The position numbers were made by a program, and so were the translations under genes. A stretch of DNA of 64,000 nt. Source: Rugalucina vietnamica. Taxonomy: Eukaryota; Mollusca; Bivalvia; Lucinida; Lucinidae. This document shows, piece by piece, positions 34,451 through 44,299 of the stretch. Where the stretch lies: positions 44,653,071 to 44,717,070 of the forward strand of contig OZ024880.1 in assembly GCA_964017185.1 (NCBI GenBank). Reading direction: 5' to 3'. The notes under the pieces are model-generated. The model was not told the DNA's origin. It did no database searches and saw only the letters and a list, made by a program, of their open reading frames with translations. Each line of letters begins with the position of its first letter. Within the stretch, counting starts at the first letter, position 1.

Positions 34451-35394
34451 GGATGTTCGCTGCCAATGAAAAAGTATTCAAACTTTTTTTCTAACCACTC
34501 TTTTTTGATTCCAAAATACAACATAAGACATTTGAAAGCAAAATAAATATAGGGTAGTGTGCATTTTTTCAAGCTACAGGCCTCTGAATGAGATCTCTGA
34601 GCATCATGTTTTAAATTTAGTAAAATCAATTTATTTTTTAATTCTTTGAAACAAACCTGTCTTGAACAAAAATACACCTAGAGTACTTTCAAAAGTCATA
34701 ATATTTATGTAACGCAGACTATTTTGGACCAAACGCATAGACAAAATTGCAACTGGAAGTGGATGACAATTTTTTACCAGTATTTTTCCAACTCTACCCC
34801 CATACTTGAATAGTCGGAAAAAATCAATATTTTGAAATGTGCCAAACCCATATTTGTTTATTCAAACTTTTTCTTGTATTTTCACACAACATAGAACTTT
34901 GTAATATTGTTCGAATAAAAGAAAGAAACATATAGGGTAGTGTGCATATAAGAGAGAACCAACAACTTGAAAATCACAATTTTCAGCCTTTTTTCAGCTG
35001 TTTTGTTTCTTGAAGCCTATTTCATAAAACCACCTAAAATTTTAAAACCAGCACACCAAAGACACAAAGACTGACTTAGAAGACAATGTACACATATACT
35101 GCAGCTAAAATAAACAAAGAAATAGTGCAATTAATTCGAAAATGTGTAATATTCAAGTTTAATCTACCCTACCCCCTAACTTTCACTGAAAACTTATTTT
35201 TTCTGAAAAGTTGCAGAAAATGGGGTGAAAAAATGAAGTTTCTTAGATTGACAATTTTCATGGTTCGTTCAATGCATATCATCATTATGTATCCAAATAT
35301 AAAATATTGGGAAAATATCTAGAACCGTTTACGAGATATTCAACAAAAGAAAAACCGGAAGTTCCGAAGTGTCAAATGTTAGCAGCGAACATCC
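34451..35394. mobile_element. TTAA-flanked TIR element (GGATGTTCGC family), copy 2, left arm only
   Basis: 944 bp, flanked by TTAA at 34447-34450 and 35395-35398. The right arm has the empty site, with a single TTAA near 59103-59106. Paired-coordinate sums on either side differ by exactly 948 (944 + 4). It is highly similar throughout to 12037-12982. Confidence 0.95.
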
Positions 35395-36775
35395 TTAAAT
35401 GAATATGACATAAAGTTGCTCTTGATGAAGCAGAATTTCACAATTTTGCAACACAACATACATTGTATGTAAAACCTTTTAAAGCAAAACACATATTGGT
35501 ATAATAGCTTGTAACAAAGCATCTTTGGGAAAAATACAAACAGAAATTCGTCCCAATTTTGATACTCTCATGATACACAGAAAGGTAAAAGTAGGTAAAC
35601 GGAAACCAAAAACCTACCTTTCATGTTTCCTGAAAGTTTTAGTATGTTAAGAAGGAAACTCATTCCCTTGATAACTATTATCAAGGCTAATATTATATAC
35701 CATAATACGAGATCGCAAATTTGGATAACTTGATCAATTAAAATATCATTGTATCATTTATTTTTTATATATAAAATGAACTATCTTGGCATATGAAGTG
35801 ACGGCTTCGTTTCAGCTCATAAGGAACCACCTTGTTGCTCTACAGTGTTTTAAGGAAAAAACGTAGTGAGACAATTATGCAATTCTAATAAATGTGTTAT
35901 ATACGTTACATTTTGAACATAAAGGAAAATATTAAAAAGATTGGGCTTTCATTTTTTTTATACTTAAGACAAAATCATTCTGCTAAAACGAATGAGGTTT
36001 CGGGGATAATATTTGAATACTGTGTGCAATACATCAGTGATACCAGTGGAAGAGTGTCATTTTTGGGAGGGGTATGGCTATCCAAAGATAAATACATGTA
36101 ACTCAATGACTTCATATAAATATTATATGTTTACAACATTTAAAAGCAAATAAATTGTTAGTTGTTGGTGTCTATAAAATGGCAGCATTAGTCATTCCTA
36201 ACTTGATATTAGAAACTAACTTAAAGTATCTTTGATATATATTTTGTAATCAGAACAACAAATTTGTACCCATGAGCAATTATCCTGAGAAGCAAAGTAG
36301 ATCTTAATATCACCCAGAGTACATGTACATGTATGTTGTATATGCGTACAATTTACCTATAAATAAAATTCAATAACGTGTTTTCCTTCATTCTTACATT
36401 CTTTCTTTCATTCTTCCCCTCTTTCTTTAGCTGTTTATTTCATGTCATGTTATGATTTGTATTTGACATTTTACTTTATGGTGTTACGCGTGTTACATTT
36501 TCAATTTAATACGAATGCCGAGAAATCGATGTAATTATTCGGCTTTATCGAGTAAAATACACGCTGCCATTAAGTCATTATTCCTTAAACGTTATATAAT
36601 ATATTTCAAATCGAAATCTTTGCAAGCTACATGTTCTTTGATTATTCGCATGTGTGTATGATGTAGGCAAGGTTGATCCCGTTTACTCATTCTGCTTAAA
36701 TCAAATTCGGTGTTACACATAGTTTTAGTTAAAACATTAAAATTTCCTGATAAATCGATATGATATATTTAGTAA

Positions 36776-36873
36776 CAGTTTGTGTTTTTGCTAAATAGAC
36801 GCATCCTATTGCGGGATACTGTATGTTCAATACATGCATTGATGTTAAGAAATTAAGAAATGTTACTTATGTT
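36776..36873. repeat. 98 bp perfect inverted repeat, left member
   Basis: Runs from CAGTTTGTGTTTTTGC to ATGTTACTTATGTT and is repeated in perfect inversion at 37310-37407, with a 436 bp loop. It lies within the large modular element. Both arms of the giant palindrome carry the pair (right arm near 57094-57191 and 57628-57725). Confidence 0.9.
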
Positions 36874-37309
36874 ACATGGCGTAGCTCTTACTGAGATACG
36901 TTATTTCTCTAGGAGACCTCTTCCTTGAAATTATTTAAACGTTGTAAGAGAACTGTCCTAGTTTTACAAAGATGAACGATATTAAAAATAGCTCTTATTT
37001 GTGCAAAATGGTTGAAGGGCGACTTTAAATCTTCCAGCTTTTCAATAGGAGTCGAAGTGTTCAACGACATATTATAAAATATATATCAAAGACAGATTCG
37101 TAGTATTTTGTTTGAAATGTTTCCATTAAATCTAATATGTAACCGATACAACTGTAACACGAATACTAGAACAAATAAAAAAAACGCAAATTGTAAAAAC
37201 TTTCAACTATTTTTATCGGCCGACCCCAGTCCTTTTTTATAAAGTAACATATGTAACATCTCAGAATGCACCTTGAAGCTCTATACATATTTCTCTATGA
37301 GTATATAAG

Positions 37310-37407
37310 AACATAAGTAACATTTCTTAATTTCTTAACATCAATGCATGTATTGAACATACAGTATCCCGCAATAGGATGCGTCTATTTAGCAAAAACA
37401 CAAACTG
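37310..37407. repeat. 98 bp perfect inverted repeat, right member
   Basis: Exact reverse complement of 36776-36873. The lack of any difference contrasts with the clearly diverged outer arms of the same element. Confidence 0.9.
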
Positions 37408-38425
37408 TCAAGAAGAATTGGGAAGAAAATCCAATTTACGAATCGGTTTCAAATTGGTTTTGTAACCATGCACCAAAAATGAATACGCTTGAGAAAGAGA
37501 TATGTGCCCATAATTGTCAAATTTCGCTACAATGTTTTTGGGCGCAAAACAACCAAATATTCGAGGAGACACCCATCTTTCATTTTAGACTAAACTTCCC
37601 CATCTGGACGATAAGGTTATGTTTCATATTGAACCCCGGATCAGCATAACGCCTTAATATGGGATGCAGAATTTATATTGTATTCACTAATTGTGTTTAT
37701 ATTTGTCTACAGGTACGTAGTCTACGTGACCATATACACCAAGAAGCCTATTTTATCATTTATTCCCCTTTAAAATGGAAAAATAAAATAATTCTATCGA
37801 GTTAATCAAATTTCTGTCGGAAATTTGAAAGATATACACGTGAATCTATAAGTTATTATCTATCAAATGGCGATTTAATGTCGAAAAAACGTTACTTTTA
37901 AAGAATGGGTTGGGTTTTTAAAAGCGTTCTGACAACATGGAGAGATGCAATATCGAAAAAATGAAAACATCTACACACTGCCCATTAAGTGAACCTTACA
38001 TAGAAACAAAATTGTTGGTATATCTAAAATACTGTACTCTGTATAAGAAACGCAAGGCGTCAAAGTCAAAATTTCTTCCGTGTTACGTACGTTACCGGCC
38101 GTTAAAGCGTGTGTTAAAAAGCACAAAAAGTTCAAATCTAGTGCACTGTGTTGACACATCAATGTTCAATACGAAAATATAATCAAAGGCTCAAAATGGA
38201 AATGGAAAAAAAAAATATTTTGACATTTTTCCATCCCAATGGCTAATTCTTAATTTTACAAAATACAGAGTTATCTCCCCTTTTTCTGATATGACGCTAC
38301 ACTTTTTTGACACTACGACAACCGGATTTTGAAAGTACAATCAATTATCTTTAATTTGAGACCAAATTCATCCTTCCGAACGATGAGGTAATTTTATTTT
38401 CCAAATTCAGTTTCAGCTGAGCCAC

Positions 38426-38648
38426 TATAATGTTTTGGGGCGAAAACAGTGAGGCAAACCCTGCAGTATTATGGTCTCTTATCAAAGGAACGACCAGAAA
38501 TGAAACAATATCTTATTCAAGCAAAAAGCATAAAACCGAAGAGGAAAACTTAAGAAAGCTGGAACATGAAATAGATAGTTTGGAAGAACGCTTAATACAA
38601 GTTAACAACAATAGTAACAGCAGCAACAACAACAACAACAACAACAAC

Positions 38649-38704
<56 letters not shown>

Positions 38705-38706
38705 CA

Positions 38707-38744
<38 letters not shown>

Positions 38745-41336
38745 GTTCGACTGCAAACTCTTGAAAACAATATTAATAACGAGCTTAGAAATAAGAAAGA
38801 ACAACTGGAAGAAATTTATAGAATAAAGGCTGGAATTTTAACAAGACTTAAGATAACGCATCTACAAGACAGTGAAAAAAAATTAAAATACCCAAAAAGT
38901 TTAGAAACGCATAAAGCCGAGAGTAAAATAATAAACCAACTTTGTATAAATGGGAAAACAGTGAATGATCAGAATGAAATTTTGGACGCGCAGATATCGA
39001 TGCTATATTACAAGAAACTCTATGAAAAACGCAACAGCTGTGAACCGCCATACAACTTTTTTTTTCGAAATCATGGTCTACCGACATTAAACGAACAAGA
39101 AAAACAAAAATGTGAAGGCCTCTTAACCGACAAAGAATGTGAATCTGCGATAAAAGACTTGAAAAACGGTTAATCTCCAGGTTCAGATGGTTTTACGGTC
39201 GAATTTTATAAAATATTTTGGCAAGATCACAAAGACACCATGCTGAACTCATTCAGTCATTCTTTTCAAGTTAATTCAATGTCCGACATCCAAAAGCAAG
39301 GTCTTATAACTCTTCTTCCAAAAAGTAACAAGAACTTGACAAATCTTTCTAGTTGGAGACCAATAAGTCTTTGAATGTAGATTACAAAAAAATGAGCAAA
39401 GCGATTGCAAATGGAATAAAAAAGGTTCTCAAAATTTTGATAGACAGTAGTCAAACAGGTTTCATCAAAGGTTGATATATTGGCGAAAACATACGTCTCC
39501 TTTTTGATATAATCGAATATACGGAAGAACACGACTTACCTGGTATATTACTCCTCACGGATTTCGAGAAAGCTTTCGATAGCATAAATCACGAATATAT
39601 TGAACAAATTTTAGACGTATTTAATTTCGGTCAAGATATTAAATCATGGGTAAAATTGTTTTATAATAACGCAACAAGCTGTGCCCTTTACAATGGATAT
39701 TTAACCTCTTTTTCCCCATCTAACGAGGAGTAAGACAAGGGTGTCCCCTCTCGCCTTACACATTTATATTGGGTATTGAAATACTCTCAGTCGCTATTAG
39801 ACAAAATAAAGTATTCATGGCAAAACAGTAAACACTACTTTGTTCGCCGATGACTGCACTGTTATATTGGATGGCTCTGAACAAAGTTACAATGCAACTA
39901 TACATTTATTCGAAGAATTTGGTAAACTATCAGGATTAAATTTGAACTTTAACAAGTGTGTCCCATTAAAGCTCGGTTCCCTACGAAACGTGCACGATAT
40001 AGTTTATAACAAAAGAAAGAAATCATATGGAACAAAGATACGGCTAAAGCTCTAGGAATACACTTCCATTCGCGAACTGAACAGATAATGGAGCTGAACT
40101 TTAAACCAAGAATAGAACAATTTCGCAGAGATATTACATCATGGAAAAAACACAAACTAACGACGATAGGCAATATTACCGTGTTCAAAACCTTTATTCT
40201 ATCTAAATTAACATACTTGTTCTCATTTCTCCCTAATCCATCATCAGAAATTATAAAATCATTAAAACAGCAAAGTTTTGAATTCATATGGAATAATAAA
40301 AGGGACTAAATAAAACGAGATACACTCATAAAACCATATGAAGAAGGCGGTTTAAGGATGGTTGACTTGAACTGTTATGTAAATTCGTTAAAAATGGCAT
40401 GGGTTAAACGCCTTATTGATGAACAAAATAAGGTAACATGGAAAATATTTTACGAAAACGAACTAAGCAAACATGGTGGGTCTCTGAATTTTGAAAGTAA
40501 TCTAAAACCCTGCAGATTTAAAATATTTACACTTTAAAAACTTGTTTTTAAAGGATATCTTATATACGTGGTGCTATCTCAACTATGACAAAAACCCTCA
40601 GGAAATTAACGCGCAGATTCTTTGGAATAACAGTCATGTAAGAAATCAGTCAAAACCCTTTGTTTTTTTTTAACATGGATAGAAAAGGGCATTAATCATA
40701 TTAAACACATTTTTGATAATCAATATAAGCGTTTTAAAACGTTTGCAGAACTACAGACTGAGTTTGCACTACCGCCAAATGAATATTTGAATTATTACAA
40801 GTTAATATCATCAATACCGAAAGAATGGCTAAGACAGTTAAAAGTGCAAACACTACAGATAAAACAAGAACCAGCTCTATTTACAGTCGTCAAAGCAAAA
40901 GATCAAAATAACATTTGTAAATACATTACAGACTTTCAAATTAAAAAAGTAATAGTAATGAAAAAACTAAAGCACAGCGTAAATGGGAATCGTACTTCCA
41001 AGATGTAACTTTTGACTGGAAATCTATATTTCGTAACATATTTGCCATTTGTAAAGAAAACAAACTCCAAAACTTTCAATATAACTTTGTACATCGTAAC
41101 ATTGCGACGAACAAGTACCTGTTAAAGTGTAAATATACAGAATCGAGCTTATGCTCCTTTTGTAACATGGCTATTGAAATTATCGATCATTTGTTCTGGG
41201 AATGCCATTTTGTACAATACTTTTGGAACAAACTCTTTGATTTCCTATCACAACATCATTTTATTGACATTGGGAATAATAACGAAGCATGAAGGCACAA
41301 AAATGGATGCATTGCTTATGTAAAAATGTTGTTGTT
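38426..41336 (+). pseudogene. L1/Tx1-like LINE, reverse transcriptase and C-terminus (left arm)
   Basis: MFWGENSEANPAVLWSLIKG opens a coiled-coil-like region (38426-39173) with an asparagine microsatellite. RT signatures follow in several frames: SPGSDGFTVEFYKIFW (about 39175), SWRPISL (near 39355), TDFEKAFDSINH (about 39557), RGVRQGCPLSPY (about 39725), and FADDCTVILDG with the FADD catalytic box (39840). GNITVFKTFILSKLTYL and EEGGLRMVDLN come next, and then a Cys/His end, LCSFCNMAIEIIDHLFWECH (about 41150). A nonsense codon replaces Arg near 39472, with frameshifts around 39720 and 40060. An A-run starts at 41337. All lesions checked are shared with the right arm. Confidence 0.88.
38604..38742 (+). 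repeat. AAC/AAT microsatellite encoding polyasparagine
   Basis: In-frame AAC and AAT codons with a few AGC/AGT and one GAC give a run of mostly Asn inside the LINE's N-terminal RT linker. The left arm has five more codons than the right and the frame is kept in both. Confidence 0.9.
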
Positions 41337-41484
41337 AAAAAAAAAAAAAAAAAAAAAAGGTCAAAAGGTACATGTATATCCCTGCATACGTAAAAGTGGA
41401 GTTCAATGGATATACATTACAGGAACATGATTTCCTGATGCCTGTCCGCATGTTATGCAATTTCATTAAAATAATCAGAAATCG

Positions 41485-41519
<35 letters not shown>

Positions 41520-41623
41520 TCAAAAGGTACATATATATCCCTGCATACGTAAAAGTGGAGTTCAATGGATATACATTACAGGAACATGATTTCCTGATGC
41601 CTGTCCGCATGTTATGCAATTTC

Positions 41624-41677
<54 letters not shown>

Positions 41678-41690
41678 AGAAAAAAAAAAA
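41337..41690 (+). repeat. LINE poly(A) followed by two ~159 bp units with A-runs
   Basis: A-run 41337-41358, then a unit from GGTCAAAAGGTACATGTATA to its own A-run (41359-41517), then nearly the same unit again (41518 onward) with a longer, interrupted A-run. The unit body resembles the terminal block of the GAGGCGG repeat family. The right arm has a single unit (about 53033-53158). Confidence 0.8.
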
Positions 41691-41739
41691 AAGCATGTTA
41701 ACGTCTATCCTTGTATCCGATTGTCGCCTCTCCCGCTTG

Positions 41740-42075
41740 TTTTTGTTTCGTTTCTGTTATATCCAGTATGCAATAATCTAAAATTGTATTGCCCGAGCTC
41801 TTACTTCCGATTGCGGTCTGTTAAGGTTCATCGCGATAAGCTTCTTGACAAATAAGCAACACTTTCTCAGCTAATATTGTACGAATATCTGTCCCTGTCT
41901 GATCTATTTACTAGGAAATGAGGTAATTAAATGTGACTTATGTTACTCCGATGTCATGTTATTCATTGTATTTCCGCTATCATTCTCAGTAAACACGCTA
42001 TAGTTCTTGGTTATAAATAACAATCAATTAGATAACATATAAATAATTGTAAGCAATACAGCTCCTGTGCATGCA
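41740..42075. repeat. Low-copy segment shared with 13370-13757 (left arm)
   Basis: Same-strand similarity to 13370-13757 from GTCCCTGTCTGAT to CTCCTGTGCATGCAAATG. The mirror copy lies near 52600-52920. This ties the palindrome arms to the local duplicated sequence. Confidence 0.65.
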
Positions 42076-43260
42076 AATGCATCAGGAAAACATGTCCATG
42101 CGAAGAATACCCCCTTAAACCCCACTTTTGTATAGTAAAACTTTGGTATACGTGGGTGATCCAAGAAGTAATGCGAACACAACTATATTTTAGTAACCAA
42201 TGCAGATATATGTAAATAATTTGGCATGTTAACACGTGCATATATGTGCAGTAATTAGGTGTTATATCATGAAGTTCAGATGACGAGTCGAGATATAAGG
42301 ATTATTTGATTTGTCGGCCCGAAGTCGACATGGACGCCAAATTGACTGAATGTCATTTTTGTTTGGGGTACAATGAAAGATTTTGTGCTCCAATTTATTA
42401 AATTGACATTAATATACACGCAAATCATATTCGTTGTGTTATGTTTGTCTTATGTTTTGGAAATAATATAGAAAACGAAATGCAAAGATCAGCAGGGTCT
42501 ATTCTATGTTGCCTAGCAACGGCATCTGACAAAAATATCATGATTTCGACGAAGTACGACAAATACCCATAATTCATGAGTATATTTGACCCCGATCAAG
42601 ATGTAAATGTCGACATTTATGCCCACAGCCTATCACAACGAAGAATTTCTATTCAAAAAATAAATATTGTATGGAATTTAACCTTTTTGGTTTAAGTAGA
42701 ATAGGCGTTGATAAAAATGTGGCGATTTAGAGAGACAAAAATTGACTCAAATTCTAGGGGTACAGATAGCCAAACCTCAATAATTTGTGCTACGTTCAAC
42801 TCATCAAGGTATGTACAGCAAGTTTATTTAAAGGGATTATTGTACTTGGGAATGAAACGATTATTGACGTAATGATGGTTTACATTTGACACTTCATTAC
42901 ATAAATAGAATCCATTTTACCCGTGGCCAAGGTCGTTTACCTTGCATTCTCTTGTTGCTAGGCTACGAGGGTTGCTATGTGATTCAGGCAAAATAGTAAT
43001 CGGATCCGGAAAAATCGATAATGCATCATTATTCTGATGTAAACTATCTTGAAAAATGACAATGGTGAAAGAAATTACACATGAGTTCGCATTACTTCTT
43101 GGATCACCCTCGTACATGGGTGTACGTATTTTTCTTATTTTTCCTTTATAGCATAGATTGTGGGTCTCGTTAGAACTGCCTCGACGAGGCGGTTCTAACG
43201 TGTACACACGGTCTATATATGTTTTCAGCAAAAATTACAAAATTTTCGTTTTTTTCTAAT
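42076..43260 (-). repeat. GAGGCGG-palindrome repeat family, split by a mariner-type element (left arm)
   Basis: Family blocks are present on both sides of 42151-43112. On the left is the CATGTCCATGCGAAGAATAC/TATAGTAAAACTTTGGTATA part, and on the right TATTTTTCTTATTTTTCC, AGATTGTGGGT, the palindrome CTGCCTCGACGAGGCGG and TCTAACGTGTACACACGGTC. Orientation of the parts is mixed relative to 28575-28755. Strand is nominal. Confidence 0.55.
42151..43112. mobile_element. Mariner-type non-autonomous element (left arm)
   Basis: 962 bp, with TIRs CGTGGGTGATCCAAGAAGTA and, inverted, CGAGGGTGATCCAAGAAGTA, each followed by ATGCGAAC. TA flanks at 42149-42150 and 43113-43114. The CGAGGGTG...AAGTAATGC type of end is familiar from mariner/IS630-like elements. 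No D,D(34)D transposase frame was seen. Confidence 0.75.
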
Positions 43261-43295
43261 GAAAATTTTCATTTTTTTTCCTCTTAGGAAAAAGT

Positions 43296-43800
43296 ATGTA
43301 TATAACATGGGCACATTTTCTTAATGGTATTAGGAAGATGACAAGGTGTAGCACGGTAGCTAACCTCATAATCCTGATTGTCTGGGGAACCTTGTGTAAA
43401 TGTTTGTTACTTAAACGAGGCAGTTCAAAAATGCTGCAGGCAACTTTTCCTTATGGTATCACTAAATCTAATAGTAGTACCCTGATATCGGGATTTTGAC
43501 GCTTAAAAAATTAGTTCTGTGTACTTTGGTTTTTACTTATCTGTCATTCCCAATATTTTTCAGGCCAGAAGCTCTCTTTGTGCCAGGCATCCCCAAGAAG
43601 TTTGAATAAAATCAGAGCTATTTTGACTGTGGGAATAAACCTTTGCCAACCCAGTGTATTAGAGAGCGTGAAAAGCGGTTTATTTGAAAATTCTGACGGT
43701 GTCACTCCACTGAGAGAATTTGTGAAAAACCAAGCTGGTCAACCCACACTCATTTTGATTTTATTTTGTTCTTCTAATGATTAGCAACACAAATAAATGC
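43296..43800 (+). other. Possible remnant of a 3'-terminal exon (left arm)
   Basis: A pyrimidine-rich stretch ending in TTTTTCAG at about 43563 precedes a frame reading RPEALFVPGIPKKFE with a stop at 43606-43608 and an AATAAA at about 43793. A longer frame from 43296 is open to that stop in the right arm (104 codons, 51057-51371) but has lost one C near 43482 here. I do not recognise the protein and the evidence for a real gene is weak. Confidence 0.2.
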
Positions 43801-43984
43801 TATTCGTATGCCTGAAAAGTGCAGTTCATACATTTAGTTTGAGTTTTAAATGATTAAACACTGTTGAACTTCTATTACTATAGTGAGACCTTATGACTAA
43901 AACAAAGAAATCAAATACCCCTCCACAAAAATAGGTGAGAAATAATCCAACTACCAAAGTACTAACACAAAAGAAGAATCGGTC

Positions 43985-44285
43985 AGCAGGTAGCTTGCTG
44001 CTTATCCAAGCCACATTTAGTTAAGGTTTGATGACTGAGTGGCCACCATCCGAGAAATATCTACTCACTCTTCTATGATATGTATAAAGATTTTTAAGTT
44101 CACCCACCTGGTTTAGGAGGGACATTGGTCCTGATTGCAATAGTTCCTGGTTAAAGCTAACTTTTTTTCTTCATAAAAGTGATTTACCAGAAGGTAAACT
44201 AAACAGATTTTAAGATTAAAAAGGTAAAAGTAGGCAATGGCCAGGAAACGGTGCAATCGGCGTGCATTTGTGACTAGATTATTTA
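43985..44285. mobile_element. Rearranged RT-family 3' fragment (left arm)
   Basis: GACTGAGTGGCCACCATCCG and TCCCACC-like blocks lie in plus orientation, followed within 200 bp by AAAAGGTAAAAGTAGGCAAT in minus orientation. Two pieces of the family therefore meet head to head. Mirror copy near 50375-50675. Confidence 0.55.
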
Positions 44286-44299
44286 ATTTTGATTGTATT

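Larger units (their letters stand above)
31528..38425. mobile_element. Large modular inverted-repeat element with TATA duplication (left arm)
   Basis: 6898 bp including a later 948 bp insertion. TATA stands at 31524-31527 and 38426-38429, and removing the element with one TATA restores the LINE frame (QELIMFWGENS). The ends are GCCGCTCAGCTGAAA and, inverted, GTGGCTCAGCTGAAA. The diverged inverted arms extend at least ~850 bp. Each half has two related modules about 740-770 bp apart, marked by TCATCGTTCGGAAGG-like sequence (31591, 32332 and inverted near 37605, 38378). Paired GTTAC motifs nine bases apart recur throughout. Open frames are under 102 codons with no transposase motif. The superfamily is unassigned. 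Confidence 0.75.

Noticed and set aside
34447-35398. TA rather than TTAA as the duplicated target
   Set aside because: TA also satisfies the empty/filled comparison, but both copies in the window have T before and A after it, so TTAA is the simpler reading. More copies are needed to be certain.
32476-36101. Short hydrophobic frames (for example 33342-33611) as membrane proteins
   Set aside because: AT-rich sequence yields Phe/Ile/Tyr-rich readings by default. They are not shared between related modules of the same element.
38513-38804. Poly-Leu and poly-Ile frames on the minus strand
   Set aside because: Antisense readings of the AAC/AAT microsatellite in the LINE.
41335-41701. Poly-Lys and poly-Phe frames
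   Set aside because: Translations of homopolymer tails.
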